DNA from: Billgrantia lactosivorans
GTDB taxonomy: Bacteria > Pseudomonadota > Gammaproteobacteria > Pseudomonadales > Halomonadaceae
Reading direction: 5' to 3'
DNA length: 64,000 nucleotides
NCBI RefSeq assembly: GCF_003254665.1
Contig: NZ_QHGY01000002.1
Span: 231,517-295,516, forward strand
A program made the position numbers and the translations under genes. This document shows positions 50,930 through 59,689 of this stretch, one piece after another. How positions within the stretch are numbered: position 1 is the first letter of the stretch; the number at the start of each line of letters is the position of its first letter. The notes beneath the pieces were generated by a model that did not search any database, had not been told where the DNA came from, and saw only the letters and a program-made list of their open reading frames with translations.

Positions 50930-51358
50930 ATGGAGGGCACGGTGCACGAAAAGCTGCTGGAGACACGGCGGCAATGGTATGCCGCCTACATCGACGGGAA
51001 CGTCGGGCGGCTGGATCACCTGCAACGCGACGATTTCGTGCTGATCGATGAAACGGGCCTGCGGGGCAAGCTGGACCAGCTCGGCGGGATCGCCGAAGCC
51101 GTCGCGGCCGACCGATGGTTTGCTCGCCATAGCCAGGCAGAGGACCTGATCCTCAAGCTGGTGCCTCTGGGCGAGGCCGTATCGGTCTACGGCCATGGGC
51201 GCATCGTCGATGGCGACCGGGCGCGCTTCAGTCTCAACTTCAGCGAACTATGGCAGCAGGAAGACGGGGAGTGGCGGGTGCGGTCGTTGCACTTCACCAG
51301 GACCGCCACCCCGGCAGACTGGCAACGCAACTGGCCGAAGGGTCGACCGACAGGCTGA
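50930..51358 (+). CDS. NTF2-like (SnoaL/DUF4440-type) protein
   Basis: About 142 residues: HEKLLETRRQWYAAYIDGNVGRLDHLQRDDFVLIDETGLRGKLDQLGGIAEAV, then VSVYGHGRIVDGDRARFSLNFSELWQQEDGEWRVRSLHFTR. This is the cone-shaped NTF2-like fold with the typical WRVRSLHFT end strand. The start is uncertain because an 11-bp tandem repeat provides two SD-ATG units (ATGs at 50919 and 50930). Function unknown. Confidence 0.7.
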   Translation: MEGTVHEKLLETRRQWYAAYIDGNVGRLDHLQRDDFVLIDETGLRGKLDQLGGIAEAVAADRWFARHSQAEDLILKLVPLGEAVSVYGHGRIVDGDRARFSLNFSELWQQEDGEWRVRSLHFTRTATPADWQRNWPKGRPTG

Positions 51359-51390
51359 TCGCCGTGCGACCTGCCTGCCGGCCATGGCGT

Positions 51391-52698
51391 TCAGCCGCGC
51401 CGTGCCAGGCAGTTGGCGTAGAGGCTCACGGTGGCCGGCCAGTCGCTGAAGACGCCGATCACGCCGACATCCTGAACCAGCGCATCCAGGGTGATCAGCT
51501 TGTCGCCGTCGCGGCGGATCACGTCCTCCGTGGTCTGGTGATACCACTCGCCGCCGTCGGCCAGGGGGCCGGAGCGCTCGAGGGTCCAGGTGATCAGTTC
51601 GAGCCCCGCCTCGCTGGCGCGCTCGGCGTAGGTGGAAGGCACCAGGCGATGGTCGGCTTCGCCGAAGTCCGGGTTGGCGGCAAGCAGCATCCAGGTCGGC
51701 GGTGCCAGGATACGCACGCCACTCTCCGCCAGCTCTTCCATGCTCGGCGACCAGGTGTCGGGGGCGGTATGGTCGAAGCCTTCGTCGTCGTAGCGCCCGT
51801 CCAGATAGACCGCCTGCTCGCCGAACTCGGGTTCGTTCTCGATCCAGTAGCGCACGTCGGCAAGATTGAAGGACTGAGCGTAGACGTCCCCCGGGGAGAC
51901 GTCGGCGGCCTTGTATTCGTCGATCATCTTCTGCGCATACGCCTCCTGGCTCATGCCGTTGAACGGCATCTCCACTTCGGGCGCCTTGAGTTCCGGCGTC
52001 ATCTTCACGCCGAGCTCCTTGAACAGGGCGATGCTCTCGGCATGGCTCATCAGGGTGCCGCGCGTGGCGTAGAGGTCGCTGCGCCACGCCGGGTTGCCGT
52101 CCAGGTACGCCTCGAGGCTGCGCGCTTCCTGATCGGCGCCCTCCATGGTGCCGCGCAGCGTGCGGAACTCGGCCAGGGTGATGTCGCTGGTGCAGCAGCG
52201 GATTTCGGCGGCATTGGTCAGCTCGCCGCTGTCGGGGTCGGCCTCGGGAGGCACGCTGCACTTTGCTGCGAGCTCGGTCTCGACGATGTTGGTGGTGGTA
52301 TGCAGGTCGCACTGGGAGTGGCGGCATACCAGCTCGTTGTCGCTGGTGAAGGTCACGTCGCACTCCATGATGCCCGCGCCGCCCTGGGCCCCGGCCAGGT
52401 ACGATTCGAGGGTGTGCTCGGGAAACTGCAGCGGCGCGCCACGATGGGCGATGACGAGGTCCGAGGCCTGCCAGTCGGTGTGTCGCGCCGCGCATTCGAG
52501 CAGGTCGGCCTTGAGCTCGCGTTCGTGCTCGGTTTCGGTGCTCATGTCGTTGACCAGGAACAGCGGTCGCGGGCCGAGCGTGACCTGGCCGGCGGCTTCC
52601 ACCAGGGCGTTGTCCCAAGCCGGGGCGGGCGCCTGGGCCAGTGCCGCACCGGCGGCCAGCAGGCCCAGGCAGGCCAGGGAGGGGAGTGTCTTGTTCAT
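51391..52698 (-). CDS. Secreted glycerophosphodiester phosphodiesterase
   Basis: About 435 residues from the ATG at 52698. Signal peptide [27 protein letters not shown] motifs: [51 protein letters not shown] (catalytic HRGxxxxxPEHT and ExD), and [11 protein letters not shown]. Such GlpQ-like periplasmic enzymes release glycerol-3-phosphate from phospholipid head groups. The spacing is longer than usual because of an insertion with Cys-rich sequence ([25 protein letters not shown]). Confidence 0.9.
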   Translation of the reverse strand: MNKTLPSLACLGLLAAGAALAQAPAPAWDNALVEAAGQVTLGPRPLFLVNDMSTETEHERELKADLLECAARHTDWQASDLVIAHRGAPLQFPEHTLESYLAGAQGGAGIMECDVTFTSDNELVCRHSQCDLHTTTNIVETELAAKCSVPPEADPDSGELTNAAEIRCCTSDITLAEFRTLRGTMEGADQEARSLEAYLDGNPAWRSDLYATRGTLMSHAESIALFKELGVKMTPELKAPEVEMPFNGMSQEAYAQKMIDEYKAADVSPGDVYAQSFNLADVRYWIENEPEFGEQAVYLDGRYDDEGFDHTAPDTWSPSMEELAESGVRILAPPTWMLLAANPDFGEADHRLVPSTYAERASEAGLELITWTLERSGPLADGGEWYHQTTEDVIRRDGDKLITLDALVQDVGVIGVFSDWPATVSLYANCLARRG

Positions 52699-52787
52699 TG
52701 GGTGTCTCGCTCTTCTTCCTTGTTGGCGTGAGCCCCCGAGCGGCGCCAAGGGCCAGGTTTGAGCGTAGCCAGGCGAAGCGTAACGGG

Positions 52788-53012
52788 CTAGCGCTGCGTG
52801 ACTGCCAGGCGTGCCGCCAGGGCGAGGAATCCCGCCGCAGACGCGCCGACGCCGTAGACGATAAACACCGCAAATGTCATCAGCATGAAGGCGAGGCTCA
52901 GCTCGAGCATTTGTCCCAGTGGAGGCGCGTCGGCCTCGACGAACTGCGGCAGGAAGGCGAGGAGGAGCAGGGTCAGCTTGGGATCGAGCAGCTTGAGCAG
53001 TTGGAACGCCAT
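52788..53012 (-). pseudogene. Fragment of a LysE/RhtB-type exporter
   Basis: The frame reads MAFQLLKLLDPKLTLLLLAFLPQFVEADAPPLGQMLELSLAFMLMTFAVFIVYGVGASAAGFLALAARLAVTQR. It aligns with the middle/late part of LysE proteins (NPKLTLFFLAFLPQFV). About 100 N-terminal residues including the first three helices are absent, and upstream sequence in frame is unrelated. A pseudogene remnant, not a complete transporter. Confidence 0.7.
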
Positions 53013-53085
53013 GGCGCTCGCCGTCGTGTGGCGGTCCTGACGTTCGAACGATCGACCCGAAGGGGGCGAAGACAGGTTGGCAAGA

Positions 53086-53262
53086 TCAGTCCGGCTCGTG
53101 TCGGACCGCTGCGGCGCAGGCAGTGACCTGACTCTCGAGATAGTGCCGCAGTTCGAGATAGTGCCGCAGTGCCTCGTGAGCGGCCTGTAGTTGATTGGCC
53201 TGGAGTGCCCAGAAGCGCAGCACGTCGTCATCGTAGGATGGGGAAACGTGGTTCGGTGTCAT
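53086..53262 (-). CDS. Small protein with duplicated LRHYLE segment
   Basis: A 58-residue ORF with a good GGAGGG ribosome-binding site: MTPNHVSPSYDDDVLRFWALQANQLQAAHEALRHYLELRHYLESQVTACAAAVRHEPD. LRHYLE occurs twice in tandem because of an exact 18-bp direct repeat (53135-53170). The family is not recognised. Confidence 0.5.
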   Translation of the reverse strand: MTPNHVSPSYDDDVLRFWALQANQLQAAHEALRHYLELRHYLESQVTACAAAVRHEPD

Positions 53263-53424
53263 GGGGTGGCCCTCCGGTAGGACTACACCACTAGCGTAGA
53301 CGCTTCTTGCTGCAACGCAGCATGAAATTTGTAACCGAAACCGTGAAGGCCGCTTCCAATGCAAATCACCCCATCGGCACGACCGAGTGGGGTGATGATC
53401 AAGGGGGCGATGAGCGGGGCTTCG

Positions 53425-53736
53425 TCAGCGCTGCGGATGCTTCTCGAAAAGTTCGGCCTTGGCCTCGCGCATGACATCCTCGCAGGCCGCCTGATGGGCG
53501 AGTTGGGTCAGCAGGCTCTGGGTCACGGCGAAACCCTTGCCTAGGCAGGTGTCCACCTCTTCGCGGCTCAGGTGGGGAGTCACGTCGTAGTCGATCTTGA
53601 TCGTTCTGCCACTTCCGTCCAGCTTGTCGGCGAGGCTGCGAATGAACCAGGCAAGGCGCTCGCGCCAGCCTCCAGTCTCTTCCATGCCTTCGTTGACGCT
53701 GAACGAGCACCGCCACTCAGGTTTGTAGACTCGCAT
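53425..53736 (-). CDS. Hypothetical 103-residue protein, copy 1 of a local paralogue pair
   Basis: MRVYKPEWRCSFSVNEGMEETGGWRERLAWFIRSLADKLDGSGRTIKIDYDVTPHLSREEVDTCLGKGFAVTQSLLTQLAHQAACEDVMREAKAELFEKHPQR. GGAGG precedes the ATG. It shares about 65 of 103 positions without gaps with the protein at 55071-55382 on the same strand. No known family motif; a soluble alpha/beta protein is likely. The pair flanks the CurA-type gene. Confidence 0.7.
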   Translation of the reverse strand: MRVYKPEWRCSFSVNEGMEETGGWRERLAWFIRSLADKLDGSGRTIKIDYDVTPHLSREEVDTCLGKGFAVTQSLLTQLAHQAACEDVMREAKAELFEKHPQR

Positions 53737-54029
53737 GAGTACCTCCTGCACTGGCTTGAGTTAGGAATGATCGATCGTGATGTTCGGCTCCGCTTCTTCG
53801 ACAGGACTACTCGCGCAGCATATCAAACTTGTACTGGACCTTCACGGACTGTGCTGCTTCGCTACGCTGATGCGTTTCGGTGAGTCGCCGCGAGGGGTAG
53901 CCCGGAGCGGCGTTCAAGTCTCCTATCGGCACAGCAGGCAAAAACCTGAGCGGTTTACGCAGCGAGGGGGCAAAAGCCAAGCGGGGCAGGGTAACCTTTC
54001 AGAGGGCTTCGGTAACCTTCAGAAGCTTG

Positions 54030-55028
54030 TCACAGGCGCACCAGCATCTTGCCTCGATTGGCCCCTTCGAAAAGCTTGAGGAAGGCATCGGGGGTGCGCT
54101 CAAGCCCCTCCTCGACGGTTTCCTCGTAGTCGATCTCGCCGCGGGCGACACGTGGGCCGACCTCCTCCAGGAAATGGGGGTATTCGGTCCAATGGTCGGA
54201 GACCACGAAGCCCTGCATGCGGGCGCGCTGGACCAGCAGGTTGGCCAGGTTGCCCGGGCCGCGGTCGGGTGCCTCGCTGTTGTAGCGCGAGATCAGCCCG
54301 CAGAGGGAAATGCAGGCGCCGACCTTCAAGTTGTCCAGCGCCGCCTCCAGGCACTCGCCGCCGACGTTCTCGAAGTAGACGTCGTAGCCCTCGGGGCAGG
54401 CCTCCTCGAGGTCGGCGGCGAGCTGCCGAGCCCCCTTGCCCCGGTAGCTCACCGCTGCAACATCGTGCTGTTCCAGCCATGCGAGCTTGTCCTCCGCGCC
54501 GGCGATGCCGACCACGGTGCCGCCCTTGGCCTTGGCCAGCTGCACGGCGAGCGACCCCACGGCGCCGCCGGCGGCGCTGACCAGCACGTTGTCGCCTTCG
54601 CGCAGGTTGGCGATGCGGTGGAGTCCCGTCCAGGCGGTCATCCCCGGCATGCCGAGCACGCCCAGGTAGGCCTGGTCGGGGACATCCATGTCGGGCAGGG
54701 GCTCGATCACGTCGCCCTTGAGCTGGGCGACATCGCGCCACCCCGCCATATGGCGCACCTTGTCGCCTGACTTGAAGCGGGCATGCCGAGACTCGACCAC
54801 CTCGCCGATGGCGGCGCCCTCCATGGGGGCGTTCAGCTCGAACGGGGCGACATAGGTCTTGACGCCGCTCATGCGGCCCCGCATGTAGGGGTCTACCGAG
54901 AGCCAGCGGTTGCGAATGCGTACCTCGCCCTCTTCCAAGGCGGGCAGCGCCTGCTGACGAAGCTCAAACAGCTCTCTGGGCGGCGCCCCATTCGGGTAGT
55001 CGCGAAGGGTGAAATAACGTGACTGCAT
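54030..55028 (-). CDS. Medium-chain NADP-dependent oxidoreductase (CurA type)
   Basis: A 332-residue MDR enzyme: YFTLRDYPNGAPPRELFELRQQALPALEEGEVRIRNRWLSVDPYMRGRM, VSAAGGAVGSLAVQLAKAKGGTVVGIAGAEDKLAWL, and YFENVGGECLEAALDNLK. Zinc-binding Cys residues are absent, as expected for the CurA/leukotriene B4 12-hydroxydehydrogenase family, which reduces alpha,beta-unsaturated ketones and aldehydes with NADPH. It lies between the two YKPEW paralogue genes on the same strand. Confidence 0.88.
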   Translation of the reverse strand: MQSRYFTLRDYPNGAPPRELFELRQQALPALEEGEVRIRNRWLSVDPYMRGRMSGVKTYVAPFELNAPMEGAAIGEVVESRHARFKSGDKVRHMAGWRDVAQLKGDVIEPLPDMDVPDQAYLGVLGMPGMTAWTGLHRIANLREGDNVLVSAAGGAVGSLAVQLAKAKGGTVVGIAGAEDKLAWLEQHDVAAVSYRGKGARQLAADLEEACPEGYDVYFENVGGECLEAALDNLKVGACISLCGLISRYNSEAPDRGPGNLANLLVQRARMQGFVVSDHWTEYPHFLEEVGPRVARGEIDYEETVEEGLERTPDAFLKLFEGANRGKMLVRL

Positions 55029-55070
55029 GTCGGCTCCTTGACGTGCGTGCATCCTGCCTGGCGGTCGTCG

Positions 55071-55382
55071 TCAGCGCGGCGGCCCCTGCTCGAAGAGTTC
55101 GGCCTTGGCGTCGCGCATCACATCTTCGCACGCCGCCTGCTGTGCCAGCTGGTTGAGCAGCGAGTGGGTGACCTCGAAGCCCTTGACCAGGCAGGTATCG
55201 ATCTCCTCGGCGGTCACGGCGGGCTCGACATTGCACTCGATCGTCACCGTGCGGCCCTTGCCGTCGAGCCTGTCGGCCCAGCGTCGAACCCGCCAGGCGA
55301 GCCTGGTGCGCCAGCCGGCCGAGGCCCCGGCGGCTTCGTTCACGGTGAAGGTGCAGTGCCATTCCGGCTTGTAGATTTTCAT
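55071..55382 (-). CDS. Hypothetical 103-residue protein, copy 2 of a local paralogue pair
   Basis: MKIYKPEWHCTFTVNEAAGASAGWRTRLAWRVRRWADRLDGKGRTVTIECNVEPAVTAEEIDTCLVKGFEVTHSLLNQLAQQAACEDVMRDAKAELFEQGPPR. GGGAGG precedes the ATG. Same length as copy 1 and collinear with it. The C-terminal half (SLLxQLAxQAACEDVMRxAKAELFE) is the most conserved. Function unknown. Confidence 0.7.
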   Translation of the reverse strand: MKIYKPEWHCTFTVNEAAGASAGWRTRLAWRVRRWADRLDGKGRTVTIECNVEPAVTAEEIDTCLVKGFEVTHSLLNQLAQQAACEDVMRDAKAELFEQGPPR

Positions 55383-55651
55383 ACGAACCTCCCGTTCCGG
55401 CTGGGAACATCCCGCTGTCTCTCCTTGTTTACCGTGGGTAACGGTCGAGACGTCCATGCTTCCAGCATAGAAGCTTTAGCGGCCTGGGGCAGGTTAGCGA
55501 ATGTGAAGGCTTGCTAAGGGAGCGCTGCGCGCCGCCATCCTCTCGCTGTCGGTCAGCCCGCGGTGAGCGAGTGCTTACGGGGGCGGATTGGACCGGGATC
55601 GCATCTCTGTCCATGGTTAGGGCACGGGTCAACCCACTGCCCAGGGATGGA

Positions 55652-58336
55652 ATGGTGAACAAGGTCGCGCGACGAATCGTCATGGCGATGGGAGCGGCGC
55701 TGCTGCTATCGGCGGCGCTGGCGCTGTTCCTGGAGTCCGGCTGGTTTCGTGGTTGGCTGGAGGAGCAGGCCAGCGCACAACTGGAGCGTGAGGTGAGAAT
55801 CGGCCATCACGCCATCGACTGGGGGCTGCCGCTGACCCTCCGGCTCGACGACGTGCGCGTGGCCAACGCGCCGTGGGCCGACGACCCCATGGCTCGCGTC
55901 CACGAGCTGACGGTGACGCTGGACGTGGGGGCCCTGCTGCAACGCGAGATCGAACTCGAGCGGGTCGCCATCGATGGGCCCGAAATGCTGCTGCAGCGCC
56001 GTGAGGACGGCACTACCAACATCGACGACCTGATCGACGAGGAGCCCACCGAGGAGCAGGAACTCGCGCTCTGGCCCGAGGCGTTCGTCGTCGAACGCGG
56101 CCGGCTGGGCTATCGCGATGCGGGACGGGACGTCGACCTCGAGATCGCCTTCGAAACCCCCGACGACCCTTCCGGCGAGAGCCCCGACGAGCTGCGCCTG
56201 GACCTCGACGGCGAAGGCCGCGCCCAGGGCGATCCGGTCGGCTTCCAGGGGCGGCTGCGCTTGGCGCCGGAGGCGCGACGTGGCGCCATCGAGGGGCTCC
56301 AGGGGCGTATCGGCGACAGCCGCCTGGAGGGACGCCTGGCGCTGGACCTGGGGCGCACGACGCCCTGGCTGGGCGCCGAACTGGAGGCCGATGCCCTCGA
56401 CCTCGACCGCTGGGGGCTGTTCGAGGAGCGCGAGGCGGCCGGGGACGCACCGCAGCAGGCCGGTGCGCCGCCGGCGTGGGATCGCGGCGTCGCCCGGGCG
56501 CTGGAAGGCCTGGCGGCCTACGAGGCCGACCTCGACCTGGCGCTCGGGCGCCTGCGCTACGCCGGGCAGACCCTGCACGACCTGGCCGTCGAGGCGACCC
56601 TCGAAGCGGGGCGGCTCTCCATCGCGCGGCTGCAGGCGCTGCAGCAGCTCGACGAGGAACAGCCGCGGGCGCTGAATGCCCAGGGCTGGCTCGAGGTGGA
56701 GGAGCAGCGCCTGATGGCCGACCTGCAGGCGCAGCTCGACCGCATCGACCTGACCGCGGCGCTCGCCCCGTTCGGGCTCGGCCAGTTGGGGACGCTGGAT
56801 GGCGACCTGAATACCCGCGTGGTCGACGGCGGGCTGCTGTTCGAGAATACCGCGCTGGACTACCGCGCTCCCCACTGGGGCCTGGCGCTCTCGTTCACCG
56901 CCGACTCCCATGCGCGGGAGGAGGGACAGCGAGTGCATCTGGTCGGCGAGGGCAGCTACGAGCAGGAGCCCTTCGCCTTCGACCTGCAGGTGGGGCCGCT
57001 GCTCGATCTGGCCCGGCCCGACAGGCCCTATCCCGTCGCCGGCGAGCTGGCCAGCGGCGATACCCGGCTGTGGATCGACGGCAGCGCGGTGCAGCCCTTC
57101 GCCTTGGAATCGCTGGAGGGCAGCGCCCGCCTCGAAGGGCCGAGCCCCGCGGAGCTGACCGAGCTGACCGGCATCAACCTGCCCGAACTGCCCCCCTATC
57201 GGGTCAGCGGTTACCTGAACTACCGGGACGACCGGCTCGACATCGACGAGCTCGACGGAAGCTTCGGCGACAGCGACGTGAGCGGCGAGGTGCACCTGCA
57301 CTTCGGCGACAGGCCCAGGCTGCGGGCGACGCTGGCCTCGCGACAGCTGGAGGCGGACGACCTGCTGCCCATGCTGGGCATGTCGCCGGAGACCGGCGCG
57401 GACGAGACGGCCTCGGCCGAGCAGGAGCAGTGGGACGCGGAGGAGCGTCGCGCCGGGCGGCTGTTTCCCGACCGCGAGTGGAACCTCGAGGCGCTGCGCA
57501 ACACCGACATCGTGCTCGACTATGAGGCCGGCAACGTGCAGGCCGAGCATGTCCCGTTCGAGGAGCTGTCGCTCGCCCTGGAGCTGGAGCAGGGGGTGAT
57601 GCGGGTCGACCCGCTGCGGGTCGGGATCGGCGATGGCCAGCTCAGCGCTTCCTGGATGATGGACGCACGGCGCGCGGCACTGGAGGGCGACCTGCGGCTG
57701 GCCCTCGAGCAGGTCAACCTCAGCGCCCTGCTCGACGAGGCCGGCCTGCCCGAGGTGGCTCGCGACACCTTGGGGGTGATAGGCGGTCGCGGCGACTTCC
57801 GCTATCACGGACGTTCCATGCACGAAGTCATGGCCGGGCTCGATGGCGAGCTGGAGCTGGCCATGTCCCAGGGCTGGCTGGACATCATTGCCGCCGAACT
57901 GCTGCCGCTCAACGTGGCCAACGCGCTGGTGGCGGCGCTCGCCGGGGAGGATCAGGTCCAGCTGGAGTGCACCTACCTGCGTTTCGCCGCCGCCGACGGC
58001 CTGGCCGACCTGGACCAGTTCTTCATGGCCACCGAGATCGCCCACTTCGAGGGCGCCGGTGCCATCAACCTGGCCAGCGAGCGGATGGACCTGGCGTTCC
58101 AGGGACACAACCTGGAGCCCACCCTGTTCACCGGCAATTCGCCGGTGGAGCTGAAGGGAGCGCTGCGCGAACCGGAAGTGAACGTCATCACCGAGGAGCT
58201 GATGGCGCGTGGCGCGCTGTCGCTGCTGGGCGCCGTGGTTGCGCCGCCCCTGGCGATCCTGCCCTGGGTCGACCCGGGCGGCGGCGAGCAGGTCGGCATG
58301 GGCTGCGAGCAGGCGCTGGAGGAGTTCGAGGAGTGA
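55652..58336 (+). CDS. AsmA-family outer-membrane/envelope protein
   Basis: About 894 residues from the ATG at 55652 (preceded by an AGGGATGGA-type site). A single N-terminal membrane helix (VMAMGAALLLSAALALFLESGWF) anchors a long periplasmic body with AsmA features: LEEQASAQLEREVRIGHHAIDWGLPLTLRLDDVRVANAPWADDPMARVHELTVTLDVGALLQREIELERVAIDGPEMLLQRREDGTTNIDDL at the start, and the AsmA C-terminal domain (FRYHGRSMHEVMAGLDGELELAMSQGWLDIIAAELLPLNVANAL...). AsmA-like proteins span the periplasm and move lipids between membranes. The upstream in-frame extension to 55511 is probably untranslated. Confidence 0.88.
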   Translation: MVNKVARRIVMAMGAALLLSAALALFLESGWFRGWLEEQASAQLEREVRIGHHAIDWGLPLTLRLDDVRVANAPWADDPMARVHELTVTLDVGALLQREIELERVAIDGPEMLLQRREDGTTNIDDLIDEEPTEEQELALWPEAFVVERGRLGYRDAGRDVDLEIAFETPDDPSGESPDELRLDLDGEGRAQGDPVGFQGRLRLAPEARRGAIEGLQGRIGDSRLEGRLALDLGRTTPWLGAELEADALDLDRWGLFEEREAAGDAPQQAGAPPAWDRGVARALEGLAAYEADLDLALGRLRYAGQTLHDLAVEATLEAGRLSIARLQALQQLDEEQPRALNAQGWLEVEEQRLMADLQAQLDRIDLTAALAPFGLGQLGTLDGDLNTRVVDGGLLFENTALDYRAPHWGLALSFTADSHAREEGQRVHLVGEGSYEQEPFAFDLQVGPLLDLARPDRPYPVAGELASGDTRLWIDGSAVQPFALESLEGSARLEGPSPAELTELTGINLPELPPYRVSGYLNYRDDRLDIDELDGSFGDSDVSGEVHLHFGDRPRLRATLASRQLEADDLLPMLGMSPETGADETASAEQEQWDAEERRAGRLFPDREWNLEALRNTDIVLDYEAGNVQAEHVPFEELSLALELEQGVMRVDPLRVGIGDGQLSASWMMDARRAALEGDLRLALEQVNLSALLDEAGLPEVARDTLGVIGGRGDFRYHGRSMHEVMAGLDGELELAMSQGWLDIIAAELLPLNVANALVAALAGEDQVQLECTYLRFAAADGLADLDQFFMATEIAHFEGAGAINLASERMDLAFQGHNLEPTLFTGNSPVELKGALREPEVNVITEELMARGALSLLGAVVAPPLAILPWVDPGGGEQVGMGCEQALEEFEE

Positions 58337-58504
58337 GCCCCTGGCCAGGCTCATTCCCGCCCTCGGGCGCGTGACCGCTGGCATGGCACGCAGTGCGCCT
58401 CTTTAGTGGAATTCACCTTTAAACGCAACGGTGCGATACCCTGTGCCTGCTCTCTTCTGAGGTCGCCTGGGCCATCAGGGCATCGTTTATCGGGTGAGGT
58501 GTGA

Positions 58505-59683
58505 ATGAACAGGCCAGAGCGGGTCCTGGTGGAGAACCAGCTTCTCCCGGACGAGGTTGATCCACCGAAAGGCACCCTCCGCCGGTTCTGGCGCGACCTC
58601 ATGACATCCGGCGGTCGCACCGTCGAGAGCTGCCCCGACTTCTTGCGCATCATCCTGCTCAACCTGTTGCAGAGTGCCGGTGTCCTGGCCTGGGGCCTGT
58701 TCCTGCTGCTGATGCTGATCGGCATACTGGAGCCCACCCCGGCTCGCCTGTTCATCGATGCCCTGGGGCTGGTGATAGCCCTGGGGGTGATCATCGGCCT
58801 GCGCCGTGGCATGTCGGTCACGCTGGCGGCACAGGTGACCCATGCGTTCCTCTTCCTGGGCCTGCTGGGGCTATCGTTCACCCGGGCGCAGAACCCGCTG
58901 ACGATGACCCTGCCGTTGGTCTATCCCGCCCTGGCCTTCCTGCTGCTCGACGACATTCGTCGCGGGCTCGCCGGGACCCTGCTGATGACGGCGGGGCTCA
59001 ACATCCTGCTCTCCTCGGGCTTCGGTCCCCACCTGCGCGACAGCGGCATGCTGCTCGACGGTGCCTTGACCATTACCCTGGTGATGGTGTTCCAGGCCGC
59101 GGTCATGGCGCTCTACGTGCATCATCGCAAGCAGTCTATCGCCATGCTGCGGGCCGTCAGCGTGCAGCTCAACGAGCTGGCCAGCCACGACCCGTTGACG
59201 GGCCTCCACAACCGCCGCACCTTCATCGAGGTACTCGAACGCGAACTGGCGCGGCGCGACGACGACCCACGACAGCTGGCTTTCCTGCTGTTCGATGTCG
59301 ATCGCTTCAAGGCTTACAACGACGCCTACGGGCATCCCCAGGGCGACGAACTGCTCAAGCGTCTCGCCGATACCACCTCGCGCGTCTTTTCCCGCGGTGA
59401 GGATGTGGTGTTTCGCCTCGGTGGCGAGGAGTTCGGTGTGGTGTTCCACACGGAAACCCCGCAGCAGGCCGCCGAAATGACCGACCGGTTGCTGGCCGCC
59501 GTGGAAGCCATGGGCGAGCCGGCTCCCGCTGGACCCCACGCCAGCGTCTCCGTCTCCGCCGGGCTCTATCTGGTGGCCAAGGGGCGCGACACCAATGCCA
59601 ACCTGATCTACGGGCGAGCCGACCAGGCCCTCTATCGGGCCAAGGAAGTGGGCCGGGCGCGCTGGCTGCACGCCTCGCCGTGA
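58505..59683 (+). CDS. Membrane GGDEF diguanylate cyclase
   Basis: A 392-residue protein. An N-terminal cytosolic tail is followed by six or so hydrophobic helices (about 55-210), then GGDEF: LASHDPLTGLHNRRTFIEVLERELARRDDDPRQLAFLLFDVDRFKAYNDAYGHPQGDELLKRLADTTSRVFSRGEDVVFRLGGEEFGVVF. The active site is the normal GGEEF. It should make c-di-GMP in response to a membrane or envelope cue. Confidence 0.9.
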   Translation: MNRPERVLVENQLLPDEVDPPKGTLRRFWRDLMTSGGRTVESCPDFLRIILLNLLQSAGVLAWGLFLLLMLIGILEPTPARLFIDALGLVIALGVIIGLRRGMSVTLAAQVTHAFLFLGLLGLSFTRAQNPLTMTLPLVYPALAFLLLDDIRRGLAGTLLMTAGLNILLSSGFGPHLRDSGMLLDGALTITLVMVFQAAVMALYVHHRKQSIAMLRAVSVQLNELASHDPLTGLHNRRTFIEVLERELARRDDDPRQLAFLLFDVDRFKAYNDAYGHPQGDELLKRLADTTSRVFSRGEDVVFRLGGEEFGVVFHTETPQQAAEMTDRLLAAVEAMGEPAPAGPHASVSVSAGLYLVAKGRDTNANLIYGRADQALYRAKEVGRARWLHASP

Positions 59684-59689
59684 GCCGGC

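Noticed and set aside
55706..58384. 892-codon minus-strand ORF opposite the AsmA gene
   Set aside because: Antisense shadow; the plus strand encodes a clear AsmA protein with membrane anchor.
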